NCBI GenBank assembly: GCA_016866875.1
Contig: VGKY01000004.1
Span: 1 to 64,000, forward strand
Length of the DNA stretch: 64,000 bases
Reading direction: 5' to 3'
Source of the DNA: Candidatus Peribacteria bacterium
GTDB taxonomy: Bacteria > Patescibacteriota > Gracilibacteria > Peribacterales > Peribacteraceae
The first letter of the stretch is position 1, and the number at the start of each line of letters is the position of its first letter. The notes beneath the pieces were generated by a model. The model saw only the letters and a program-made list of their open reading frames with translations. It had not been told where the DNA came from and did not search any database. This document shows, in pieces, positions 26,994 through 36,001 of this stretch. Made by a program: the position numbers and the translations under genes.

Positions 26994-28037
26994 TTATAAG
27001 GCGGGATGACCCTTTCCAAGATACGTGATCCTATTGAGATTGTGCTCCTCGTTCGTCTGGGCATAGTGAATGTTTCCCGCGCGATCATGTAGATAGTACC
27101 AATACTTGTGGGCTGCAGGCTTGAGGGCAGCAGAAATACTGGGAAGACCAGGACTGGCAATGGGCCCCGGAGGGAGTCCGCGGAATTTACGGGTGTTGTA
27201 GGGCGAATCGACATTGAGATCTCCTGCGGTAATCGTTCCTGTAGGCTTATCCAATATATACCGGACGGTAGCATCGACACCGAGTCCCATCTTCTGATCG
27301 TAGCGTTTCCAAAGTATTCCTGAGATCGCCGGCCGCTCCCCGTCGCCGACAGCCTCCTCTTCTATAAGGGAAGCCATGGTTATGATCTCATGGAGACTCC
27401 TTCCCGATGCTGCGACGGTATCCGCAGAAATATCGATGACCCGCTCGCGAAAGGTCCGAAGCAATCTGCTCAGGAATGCCTCCGTGGAAAATTGTTCCAC
27501 ATTCACGAAATACGTATCGGGAAAAAGATATCCCTCCGTTTTTCCGCCCCGCGTTGCCAATCCCGCACTCGGAGGAAGGAAACCGAACGCGGAAAGATCG
27601 CACGACTGCGAGCAGCGCAGAAAAGCGCCCGTAGCGGAAAGTCCCTTCTTCGTGAGGAGAGCATCGATGTCCCTGACCGTAAATCCCTCTGGGATCGTGA
27701 GCGCAATCTCCTGGGCCTTGCCGTGAAGCATAGCCTCGATCACATCCGCTGCGCTCATCGATCTCGTGAGGATGAATGTGCCCGCCTGAAGCCTGCCTTC
27801 ACTACGTTGCCACTTCGCAAGGATGCGCAATGCCAAAGGAGATCGAATGACGCCTTGGCCATGGAGAACATTGGCTATCTGCCGGGTGCTGCTACCCGCC
27901 TCTATACGCACGGTCACCCGGCTTTCGTCACGAGCACTCACAGGCCTAAGGGACCACTGATACCAGCCAAATGCAGAAGCGAAAAACAATGCAGCCGCAG
28001 CAATACATTTCTTCATGGAGCTATTGTCCATGCTCAA
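26994..28037 (-). CDS. mltG: Endolytic murein transglycosylase MltG (YceG family)
   Basis: 'LTIPEGFTVRDIDALLTKKG', 'TEGYLFPDTYFV', 'ITMASLIEEEAVGDGERPAISGILWKRYDQKMGLGVDATVRYIL', 'SPYNTRKFRGLPPGPIASPGLPSISAAL'. Start could be the internal ATG at 28016. Confidence 0.93.
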   Translation of the reverse strand: MSMDNSSMKKCIAAAALFFASAFGWYQWSLRPVSARDESRVTVRIEAGSSTRQIANVLHGQGVIRSPLALRILAKWQRSEGRLQAGTFILTRSMSAADVIEAMLHGKAQEIALTIPEGFTVRDIDALLTKKGLSATGAFLRCSQSCDLSAFGFLPPSAGLATRGGKTEGYLFPDTYFVNVEQFSTEAFLSRLLRTFRERVIDISADTVAASGRSLHEIITMASLIEEEAVGDGERPAISGILWKRYDQKMGLGVDATVRYILDKPTGTITAGDLNVDSPYNTRKFRGLPPGPIASPGLPSISAALKPAAHKYWYYLHDRAGNIHYAQTNEEHNLNRITYLGKGHPAL

Positions 28038-28061
28038 TTGTTTATTTTCAATTCGTTATGC

Positions 28062-28373
28062 TTAATTTCCCATTCCGCGCATTCCCTGCTCTGTCGGCAG
28101 GCCCATTTCTTTGTACACACCCTGCATCTTCTCCGCGGAAACCACCTGCGCTTTCTTGAGGGCACGATTGAGTGCATCTTTCAGAGCGGCAGGGAGGCGT
28201 GAGCGGTCAGCAGTTTCCGCAATGGTGATGGAGAGAATTTCCTGCTCGCCCGATACAACGACGGAAACCCCCTCCGCCTCGGCTTCGACCTGGATCTTCT
28301 GTAGCTCCTTCTTCACGCGCTTGGCTTCGCGCTGAAGGCGGAACATGTCTCGAGCTTGGGAGAGGGAAACCAT
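28062..28373 (-). CDS. YbaB/EbfC nucleoid-associated protein
   Basis: 103 aa, 'KELQKIQVEAEAEGVSVVVSGEQEILSITI...ALKDALNRALKKAQVVSAEKMQGVYKEMGLP'. Confidence 0.88.
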   Translation of the reverse strand: MVSLSQARDMFRLQREAKRVKKELQKIQVEAEAEGVSVVVSGEQEILSITIAETADRSRLPAALKDALNRALKKAQVVSAEKMQGVYKEMGLPTEQGMRGMGN

Positions 28374-28531
28374 AGCAACAGTCTTCCAGAATTCTCACGT
28401 ACGAAAAAGTATTTTTCTGGTTTGTTGGTTTTATCGTTTTGCTCCTTGTTCGAAGAAACGCACAAACGCGCAACCGCACAAGCCAAAAGAATGTACAAAC
28501 CGGGAATGCCCATCTACCATGGAACCCCGAG

Positions 28532-29035
28532 ATGACCTTCTCGGAACTCACGTCATCGGTGAGCCCCCCTCTTATGGGCATGATGCACCTTCCCGAGGAA
28601 TCGGAACGGGCAGTTTCTGCGTCCATCGTGGCTCTCGAAAGAAGCGGCTTTATAATAGGTCTCGATGCCGTGAGCATCATCGTCTCGACGCTCATTGGAT
28701 ACATCGGAGTCTTCATCATGGCCTATGGATGTTTGCGTGCGGTCTACGAATTTGCCATGGGTGGCAGAGGGCACGACCTCAGACTCCCCATGATCCGAGT
28801 GCACCTGGGAAAGCACCTTGCGTTGGGACTCGAGTTTCTCGTCGGTAAAGACATCATTGAAAGCGTTGTGCACCCAACCTGGGACGACCTCGGGAAGCTC
28901 GGCACCATCATCATCCTCCGCACGCTCGTCACGATCTTCCTCTCGAGGGAACTGAAAGAAGTAGAGGAAGAGTTCAAGCTAGAAAGCCGCAAGCTCTCCC
29001 TCGAGCAACGCAGGGCAAGACTGGGAAAGAAGTGA
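28532..29035 (+). CDS. DUF1622-like membrane protein
   Basis: 'IRVHLGKHLALGLEFLVGKDIIESVVHPTWDDLGKLGTIIILRTLVTIFLSREL'. Start uncertain (ORF opens at 28439). Confidence 0.75.
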   Translation: MTFSELTSSVSPPLMGMMHLPEESERAVSASIVALERSGFIIGLDAVSIIVSTLIGYIGVFIMAYGCLRAVYEFAMGGRGHDLRLPMIRVHLGKHLALGLEFLVGKDIIESVVHPTWDDLGKLGTIIILRTLVTIFLSRELKEVEEEFKLESRKLSLEQRRARLGKK

Positions 29036-29080
29036 GCAGCACGCAATAACAAGGACACATTGTTCCCTGCGTGCAACCTC

Positions 29081-31684
29081 TCAATGCACAATACCAATGC
29101 GATCCTCAATTTCCTGATCGACAAACTCCCGCTTGCGCCCGTACTTCATGCGGCTGTACTCCTTGATGAGCGCGGCGAGCTTCTCATTTCTCGCGCTCTC
29201 GTCGTAGATCGTCTGCAGCGAAAATGCGCGTGAGGTCACGTTGTTGATATTGAGCTTGCAGTAGCAGCTGAAGTTCGGGATGCCAATGACGTCTTGATCG
29301 GAGACGACCGGCGCCATTTCCTTCGCCATGTACTCCGCGTCTTCGGCGCCGATTTTGAAGCTCATGATCGTGCCGACGTTACCGAAGACCGCGTCACGCA
29401 TCTTGCTACTGGCCTGCCCGTAGGCTTCGGTCTTTCCCACGAGTTGCCCAATGTACTGGTGCGCCATGATGAGGCCGAGTTCGTACTTGCGCGCCTCCGA
29501 GAGAATCGTGGCAAAGGCGTCGGTGACGAAGTTCTGGAACTCGTCAACGTAGAGGTAGAAGCGTCGGCGCTGCGGACGCGGAATATCTGCGCGACTCATC
29601 GCGGCCATGTTCACCTTGTTGACGAAGATGAGTCCCAGCAGCTGCGCGTTCACATCGCCGATCTTTCCTTTGCTCAAGTTCACGAGGAGCACCTTGCCGG
29701 TATCCATCACCTCGCGAATGTTGAAGGCGCTCTTCGGCTGCCCGATGATATTGCGCATCGTAGTGTTGGTAATGAAGGGGCCGAACTTCGAGGAGAAGTA
29801 CGGGATCATCTCCTCTTTTTCCCGAGCGCCCGTCTTGGCGATTTCATGCTCCCAGAAACTGCGCACGACGGCATTCTTGCATTTGGAAACTTTGTACTTC
29901 TGAAACTCGTCGTCGACGAAGAGGCGTGGGACGTCGATGAGCGTTGCTCCCTCCTCCTCATCGTCCATGAGCGTGAGACAACCGTTTCGGAAGTAGTGCT
30001 GGATCCTAGGACCGAAGATCTCGTTGCCGAAGAGCTTGATGAAAATCTCCATGGCATCGAGCGAGGCGCGATCCTTCTCTTCAGGCGTATTTGCCTCGAG
30101 GAGATTTAGTCCCATGGGACGCGCGTTGTCGGCCGGATCGAAGAGGATGATGTCTTTGGCGCGCTCTTTGGGCGTGTGTGCCAGGGCATCCTCGATGAGG
30201 TCGCCGTGGGGATCGACGATGCAGAGTCCTTCGCCGTTTTTGATGTCCTGACGGCTCATCCAGCTGATGAGCGACGACTTACCACAACCGGATTTTCCGA
30301 TGATGTAGTGATGGCGCGTGCGGTCGCCGCCGCGGAACCGGATCTCTGTGTCTACGGCGCGGTAGCGGTTGATGCCCAGGAGGACCCCTTCGCTCGGCGC
30401 ATCGGGAGGCGGCGGGAGCACCCGGTAGGCGATCCACTGGATGATCGGGATCTTGTTGTAGCGGCTGTCGGGGAAGTGGAAGAGTCCCGCGAGCTCTTTT
30501 TCTACGAGCATGCACTCGCGATGCATGTACGTGCACACTCTGTGCTTCCAGAGCCAGTGGATGATGGGACCGTTGATGATATGTGGGAGAAAGCCGATGA
30601 TCATGCGCTTGTTCATCAGGACGTTACCGTAGAGGTCCTTGAACGCGTTGAACGCAACCTGGATGTTGTTGGTGAGATCGAGCGCGCGCTCCGGCTTTTT
30701 GGAGGAAGCCATGATACGAATCGCTGCATGATAGAAGCTCATGCCTCCCTTCTCGGCCATGCGCTTGTAGAGGTCTTCCTCCGGCTGGACCATACGCACG
30801 AACGAATCGCCGCCGCTCGCTCCGGGGGCATTGGTCTTCTTCCCCGTCGCGAACTCCGAAAATCCACTGAGAAAAAACCCGAGAACGGGAATGCTCGCAA
30901 ACGTGCTATGCTTCTTGCCTTTGAACCCCGAAGAAGCGTTGCGCTTGGCGAGCGTATTGTACTTTTTGCGGATCGCGGGCGTGAGGACGATCTGTACCGC
31001 GGCCACTTCGTCCTTGTCCATTTTGGAGAGCACGTTGGAAATGCCGTTTAAGGGATCGTCCTGCATCAGATCATACGTACGCAGCGGATGCGAAAAGTGC
31101 TTCTGGAACTTGAGGTAGTACCCGACGAGCCTGTAGCCCTTCGGGCAAACTTCCGGCGTCCGCTCGAGCGTAACCTCGGCATCGGGATAGAATGCCGTAA
31201 TCTGCTTCTCGGCGATCGAGACGAGCTTGGGATGCGTGACGACGTAGAACGTGAGCAACCCCTTCTCCACGTACATCTCAAAACTAATGCGGATGTCGCG
31301 GGTGATCCAGAAGTGAAGCATCTGCCAGAAGTCGAGATTGCGCACTTCCCAGAGTGCGCGGTAGAGCTGTTCCATGATCGCGACCTTCTCCTTGAAATCC
31401 TTCTCCGTGCGCTTTTCCTGGTCGAGCTTGGTATCGGAACGTGGCAGAACGACTTTCATCGACACGAGCTTCCGGCTCCGCCAGGTCGCGTAGGTGAACC
31501 GTGCGGAGCGACGCAGAAACGTGAAGGCGAAGTACGCCGAGAGCAGGAAGATACTGCGAGCAACCGGGTCTGCGATGAACCAATCCCCGATGATAAACCA
31601 AATGTCCGATCGCACGAGCGTCGTTGATAAGGCCACCAGCAACCAGAGAACGGGCCAGAAGAGAACACGGAGGAAAACGAGCAT
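29081..31684 (-). CDS. HerA/VirD4/TraG-like membrane-anchored ATPase (type IV secretion-like), paralog 1
   Basis: N-terminal TM helices, Walker A 'IIGKSGCGKSSLISWM', 'GLCIVDPHGDLIEDAL', 'FYLYVDEFQNFVTDAFATILSEARKYELGLIMAHQYIGQL'. Confidence 0.88.
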   Translation of the reverse strand: MLVFLRVLFWPVLWLLVALSTTLVRSDIWFIIGDWFIADPVARSIFLLSAYFAFTFLRRSARFTYATWRSRKLVSMKVVLPRSDTKLDQEKRTEKDFKEKVAIMEQLYRALWEVRNLDFWQMLHFWITRDIRISFEMYVEKGLLTFYVVTHPKLVSIAEKQITAFYPDAEVTLERTPEVCPKGYRLVGYYLKFQKHFSHPLRTYDLMQDDPLNGISNVLSKMDKDEVAAVQIVLTPAIRKKYNTLAKRNASSGFKGKKHSTFASIPVLGFFLSGFSEFATGKKTNAPGASGGDSFVRMVQPEEDLYKRMAEKGGMSFYHAAIRIMASSKKPERALDLTNNIQVAFNAFKDLYGNVLMNKRMIIGFLPHIINGPIIHWLWKHRVCTYMHRECMLVEKELAGLFHFPDSRYNKIPIIQWIAYRVLPPPPDAPSEGVLLGINRYRAVDTEIRFRGGDRTRHHYIIGKSGCGKSSLISWMSRQDIKNGEGLCIVDPHGDLIEDALAHTPKERAKDIILFDPADNARPMGLNLLEANTPEEKDRASLDAMEIFIKLFGNEIFGPRIQHYFRNGCLTLMDDEEEGATLIDVPRLFVDDEFQKYKVSKCKNAVVRSFWEHEIAKTGAREKEEMIPYFSSKFGPFITNTTMRNIIGQPKSAFNIREVMDTGKVLLVNLSKGKIGDVNAQLLGLIFVNKVNMAAMSRADIPRPQRRRFYLYVDEFQNFVTDAFATILSEARKYELGLIMAHQYIGQLVGKTEAYGQASSKMRDAVFGNVGTIMSFKIGAEDAEYMAKEMAPVVSDQDVIGIPNFSCYCKLNINNVTSRAFSLQTIYDESARNEKLAALIKEYSRMKYGRKREFVDQEIEDRIGIVH

Positions 31685-31692
31685 TTCTCATG

Positions 31693-31708
31693 AGTATAGC
31701 AGAAAACA
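31693..31708 (-). promoter_or_regulatory. TGTTTTCTGC-TATACT extended -10 element
   Basis: Shares TGTTTTCTG with 35326-35341 and 53781-53796; the -10 box is 8 nt from the ATG. Confidence 0.6.
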
Positions 31709-31752
31709 GCCATCGGCTCCAGTGCCCAAAGAAATGGCTAAGAACTCACGCT

Positions 31753-32832
31753 TCAACTCCCATCTCCGCACTCCACGGCATGCATGCGCATATCGCGGCG
31801 TCGACCCTCCTGTGTCGTGAAGAGGAACGTGTAGCGCCCGGGTACTGATGGCGTAAAGGAAAACGCTTCTTCAGGCGCCACCCAGTCCTGCATCCGCACG
31901 ATCGTACCATCGGGGTATGTAATGCCACGCACGACGAACCAGCGATTGGCTTTGAGGATCATCTGCTTTCCCGTCTTCCACTGATGCGGAATGCCGCGTT
32001 GGAAGCGAGCATCGCGGGTAAGCCGTTGCTGGAAACGCAGCCGGGCTCCGCAGCCCTCCACCAAGCTGACATCACCGAGTCGCTCGAAACGCGCCCGCAG
32101 CAACCCCTGCGACCGCGGAGCAATGGTGACAAACGACGCAACGCTCAAGTCCATGTCTCGACCATCCACGTACGGACCTCGGTCATTGATGCGTACCGTG
32201 ACGCTTTTGCCATTGTCGACATTGGTGACGACCACGAGGGTGTTATGGGGAAAACTGCGATGCGCTGCGGTGAGAGCGTGCATGTCAAAGCTCTCCCCAA
32301 ACGCCGTGCCGTCTCCGTGAAACTCCTCACCGTACATGCTCACCACATGCACCTCTTCTCGTAACTGGCGATCGAGTTTTGTCGCAAGGGAACGAAGATC
32401 CGCCTCAGATTGGACCAGCGATGCAAGATTGGCACCGGTATCGATGAGGGGGTAGCGCTGCATCAGAGCCGGAAGGTGCTCCTGCTGCATATCGGGAAGC
32501 TCAGCAACGTTCCGTGTGCGGTAGAGCCATAGCAGTGCATCCCCGAGCGTGAGCGAGTCATCGGGAGTGAATGTCGGAGCATCATCGATGATTCCCCTGT
32601 TCTTCGCGTAGGTAATCTCCGCAAAGCCGCGATCACCATCGGGCACATCGGCAAACGGCTCCTCGCGGACATCATTCGCCGGGCGACGGATCCCCTCCCA
32701 GAGAAGCAAAAAGCCATCACGGCGCGTAAGAGCATCCGCCGCTAGCGCTTTCGGGGCCATGATCAACAACAAGAGTACTGTACAGAAACCTCTCACAGAA
32801 GCATGTTCCCATTCCGTAGAACAATTTTCCAT
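31753..32832 (-). CDS. SLH-like plus RlpA/DPBB septal-ring-type protein
   Basis: N-terminal 'EPFADVPDGDRGFAEITYAKNRGIIDDAPTFTPDDSLTLGDALLWLYR'; RlpA-like 'VVSMYGEEFHGDGTAFGESFDMHALTAAHRSFPHNTLVVVTNVDNGKSVTVRINDRGPYVDGRDMDLS'. Confidence 0.85.
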   Translation of the reverse strand: MENCSTEWEHASVRGFCTVLLLLIMAPKALAADALTRRDGFLLLWEGIRRPANDVREEPFADVPDGDRGFAEITYAKNRGIIDDAPTFTPDDSLTLGDALLWLYRTRNVAELPDMQQEHLPALMQRYPLIDTGANLASLVQSEADLRSLATKLDRQLREEVHVVSMYGEEFHGDGTAFGESFDMHALTAAHRSFPHNTLVVVTNVDNGKSVTVRINDRGPYVDGRDMDLSVASFVTIAPRSQGLLRARFERLGDVSLVEGCGARLRFQQRLTRDARFQRGIPHQWKTGKQMILKANRWFVVRGITYPDGTIVRMQDWVAPEEAFSFTPSVPGRYTFLFTTQEGRRRDMRMHAVECGDGS

Positions 32833-32855
32833 TTTTCATTTCTCATTTTTCATTT

Positions 32856-34238
32856 CTACAGTGCTTTCCACCCCTGTGCGCGCACGACACGGTATGCCTC
32901 ACTGAGCTCCTCGCGCTGGAGTGTCCTCAGCGTCTCCGGTCCCACCGATCCTGCGCCAACATCCCCTGCGCCTCGCACAATTCCTCGAGCAATCTGATAC
33001 TGCAAGACCGCCTGCTCCGTGAGAGCACCGAAGTTGCCGTTGATCTTCTCACCCGGAAAATATCCGCGCTCCACAAGCAGGTGCTGCAAGAGTCGCACAC
33101 GTGGACCTGCGTGACCGACAGCAAGGAACGTGTCGATCGCGGTGCCGCGCCTGTCCATGACCTTCTCCACCTCACGCACCGCGAGATATTTCTCAGCGCG
33201 CTGTGCGATAAGCGCTCGGTTCCACGATCGCTCAAGGGACGCCCTCGTGAGCGGCCCAATGCGTCCCGCACCGGGATCGAGAGCTGTTCCGACAAGACCG
33301 TGGTCTTGCTGGAAGCGGAGAATGGATTGCAGAAGCGCAAGCGAATAGGCGCCGTCCGTGCGACCATTGTAGTAGCCGAGGAATCGCAAAATTCTCTGCG
33401 CACTGCTCACGGATTGGCCCTCAGAGCCCTGTGCTACATCGCCGCGAATCGGCAAGTCCTCTCCGCGTCGCTTCGTAGCTGCAAGCAAGAATGCCGCGGT
33501 GCGCTCGGTGAGCCTATCGGAGGGCTCATCGATGCTGTAGTCCTGGAGAAATGCCGCAAGTGCCTCGCGCGTTTCTTGACCGAAGTGCCCGGAGGAATTG
33601 CGGGAGAAGTACCCTGCATTGCGCAGGTGATCTTGGAGGATCGAAGCCGAGAGCGTGCGATCACCGAGTGCGGGAGAGAGAGCAAGGAGATTTTCCGTCT
33701 GCACGCCAAAGGGCACGAGCCGCTGCTGCGGGGAAGGAAGGCGCGCGAGATCGAAATCGTTGTGCGGCTGCCTCGAACCAACGGGGTAGACACGACCCGT
33801 GACTCGCTGCACACCGAAGGCAAGGGCGCGCGCAAGTCCCTCTTCTCCCTCCCCTACCCAGATATCCAAACGATGAGCACCGCCATCGAGCTCCTGGATC
33901 GCACCGCCTCGGTCGTGGACCGTGAGTGTGCCGATACCGGGAAGATTGACACGTGTACCGAAACCGTAGGCCGGGGGCGCCGCGAGCATGCCGGGATAAA
34001 CGGCCGTGCCGTCGGCTGCGGTGTGGCCTTCGCCGTTGAGCACTTTGTCTGCAACAAGTCCGCCGCGGACGTAGCAACACTGACCGGGCTTCGGGGAGTA
34101 GTACGCTGTGACGACAAACTCCTGCGTACGCGGAGATGTGGGATCCGTACCGACAACGTTGTACGGTGCAATCAGTGCCACGAGGGCAACGATGACACGG
34201 ATGTGGAGGGGGGTTTTTGTGTGCATGTTTCCCCACAT
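32856..34238 (-). CDS. 3D-domain protein with multiple peptidoglycan-binding (PG_binding_1) repeats
   Basis: 'FVVTAYYSPKPGQ...TAADGTAVYPGMLAAPPAYGFGTRVNLPGIGTLTVHDRGGAI...RLDIWVG'; repeated 'LQ..L...GYF....G.FG..T..A...FQ' modules. Confidence 0.83.
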   Translation of the reverse strand: MWGNMHTKTPLHIRVIVALVALIAPYNVVGTDPTSPRTQEFVVTAYYSPKPGQCCYVRGGLVADKVLNGEGHTAADGTAVYPGMLAAPPAYGFGTRVNLPGIGTLTVHDRGGAIQELDGGAHRLDIWVGEGEEGLARALAFGVQRVTGRVYPVGSRQPHNDFDLARLPSPQQRLVPFGVQTENLLALSPALGDRTLSASILQDHLRNAGYFSRNSSGHFGQETREALAAFLQDYSIDEPSDRLTERTAAFLLAATKRRGEDLPIRGDVAQGSEGQSVSSAQRILRFLGYYNGRTDGAYSLALLQSILRFQQDHGLVGTALDPGAGRIGPLTRASLERSWNRALIAQRAEKYLAVREVEKVMDRRGTAIDTFLAVGHAGPRVRLLQHLLVERGYFPGEKINGNFGALTEQAVLQYQIARGIVRGAGDVGAGSVGPETLRTLQREELSEAYRVVRAQGWKAL

Positions 34239-34297
34239 TGTACCAAAGAGAAGGCATGCAGTCTGTAATGTTTATATGACATTTCACGGTGTTTCCC

Positions 34298-35296
34298 TCA
34301 AGCTCCGACAACGAGCTCTTCTTCGAGGCGCATGCCAAATCTCCCCGGAATATAGACTCCTGGCTCAATGGTGATGATCTCGTTTTTCAGGAGCTCCCGA
34401 TCGGGAGCCTTGGTGGAAAGCGTGACACCCTCGTGGATCTCGAGTCCCACTCCGTGACCGAGTGCATGGCAGAAGTACTGCTCCAAGCCGTACCCCTTGA
34501 GGACGTCACGCGCGATGCGGTCGATGCTTCGCGTGGAGGCTCCGGGCTTGACCGCTCCCATCGCTGCGTCTTTGGCCGCGCACACCGCTTCGTGGACTCT
34601 ACGTTCCAGAGCCGTTGGCTGCGCCGTGAAAAAGACCGCACTCTGATCGGCGCAGTAGCCGCGGTACCGCGCTCCGCAGTCGACCTGGACGATGTGCCCC
34701 TTGCGAAGCATCCGGCTCGTCGGGTGGTGATGGGGAGAGCTGGAATGCGTTCCAAAGGCAACGATCGGGGGAAACGCCATGCCTTCGGCTCCAAGTTCAC
34801 GCGCCCAGACCTCCAGCTGCCAGGCGAGATCGGTCTCGCGGATGGGGCGACGGATCGCCATGGGTACGCGACGCAAGATCTCACAGGTGATGCGCTGCGC
34901 CCGACGGAACGCCCGCAGTTCCTCGTCGTCCTTCGATCGGCGGAACTGCTCGATGATTCCCGAAGTTCGAACAAATTTTGTGTTCTTGAATTTTGTCTTC
35001 CAGATAGCCAAACGCGAGAGCGTGACCGCATCTCCTTCGACTCCGCAGATGCGGACAGAGCGCAGGGCCAAAGCGAGTTCTTCCCCATCGCTCACACGAA
35101 ATCTCCTGCCAGCATGTCTGCGAGCCACCTCCAGATAACGGGCATCGGTGAAGAGTGTCATCCGCTCCTTCGTGAGGAGGACTAGGCCCGAAGATACGCT
35201 CAGTCCCGTCAGGTAACGGATGTTGACAAGATCGCTGATGAGAAGTGCAGAAACATCTGCGCCTCGCAGGATCTTCCCTGGGGAAACTGGTGTCAT
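34298..35296 (-). CDS. M24-family aminopeptidase (Xaa-Pro aminopeptidase-like)
   Basis: 'HIVQVDCGARYRGYCADQSAVFF', 'HALGHGVGLEIHEGVTLS', 'IITIEPGVYIPGRFGMRLEEELVV'. Start ATG 35296 with TATACT 6 nt upstream. Confidence 0.9.
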   Translation of the reverse strand: MTPVSPGKILRGADVSALLISDLVNIRYLTGLSVSSGLVLLTKERMTLFTDARYLEVARRHAGRRFRVSDGEELALALRSVRICGVEGDAVTLSRLAIWKTKFKNTKFVRTSGIIEQFRRSKDDEELRAFRRAQRITCEILRRVPMAIRRPIRETDLAWQLEVWARELGAEGMAFPPIVAFGTHSSSPHHHPTSRMLRKGHIVQVDCGARYRGYCADQSAVFFTAQPTALERRVHEAVCAAKDAAMGAVKPGASTRSIDRIARDVLKGYGLEQYFCHALGHGVGLEIHEGVTLSTKAPDRELLKNEIITIEPGVYIPGRFGMRLEEELVVGA

Positions 35297-35325
35297 GGCG
35301 GCAGTATACCAATTGCCCAAAACCG

Positions 35326-35341
35326 TGTTTTCTGCTATCAT
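35326..35341 (+). promoter_or_regulatory. TGTTTTCTGC-TATCAT extended -10 element
   Basis: Same 9-mer as upstream of both HerA-like genes. Confidence 0.55.
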
Positions 35342-35342
35342 T

Positions 35343-35999
35343 ATGGGAATGCTTTTCCTCCTCCGCTCCATGCGCCGCACCCGCTCGTTCACCCGAAAAT
35401 TTTCGCATATCGCTTCGTCCGCAGCGATCCTCGCAGGTCTCTGTACCCTCACCGTCGCGCACGCATCGTTTTACACCGGTGGCGGCATCGATGCGGGAAT
35501 CACTGCAGCTAAGGACATCCTCGGCATTGGTTTTACTGCGCCGGATGTGACGATCAACATAATTATTAATCAAATGATCCTTTACGTAAATTTGATTGCG
35601 GTCGCCGTCATTGTCATCGCGGGATTTTATCTGATCCTCGGACTTGGAAGCGAACCCTCCAGGGATACGGCCAAGAAGATCATCCTCTACACAGCAATCG
35701 GCATCGCGATCATTGTGCTCGCAAGAGATATTGTGGATTTGATGTATGGGCTGCCCAGGGGTACCGATGCACCGGGCATTCGCACGAGAATCACGGCTAT
35801 CATCAACACAGCAACGACGTACCTCGCGCTCATCTTGGTCGTAGTCGTCGTGATCGCGGGCTTCACCTTGCTCCTCAGCGGCGGAGACGAGGGGCGAAGG
35901 GACACCGCGAAGAAGATCATCCTCTACGCGATAATCGGCACAATCATCATCGCCTTTACCAGGGCCATCGTGGTCTTTATCAATGACATTCTTTCATAA
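35343..35999 (+). CDS. VirB2/TrbC-like membrane protein with two tandem copies of the hydrophobic domain
   Basis: 'NLIAVAVIVIAGFYLILGLGSEPSRDTAKKIILYTAIGIAIIVLARDIVDLM' repeated as 'ALILVVVVVIAGFTLLLSGGDEGRRDTAKKIILYAIIGTIIIAFTRAIVVFI'. Start ATG 35343 or 35349. Confidence 0.75.
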   Translation: MGMLFLLRSMRRTRSFTRKFSHIASSAAILAGLCTLTVAHASFYTGGGIDAGITAAKDILGIGFTAPDVTINIIINQMILYVNLIAVAVIVIAGFYLILGLGSEPSRDTAKKIILYTAIGIAIIVLARDIVDLMYGLPRGTDAPGIRTRITAIINTATTYLALILVVVVVIAGFTLLLSGGDEGRRDTAKKIILYAIIGTIIIAFTRAIVVFINDILS

Positions 36000-36001
36000 T
36001 C

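Noticed and set aside
33081-34268. 395-aa plus-strand ORF
   Set aside because: Antisense to the 3D/PG-binding protein; low-plausibility composition.
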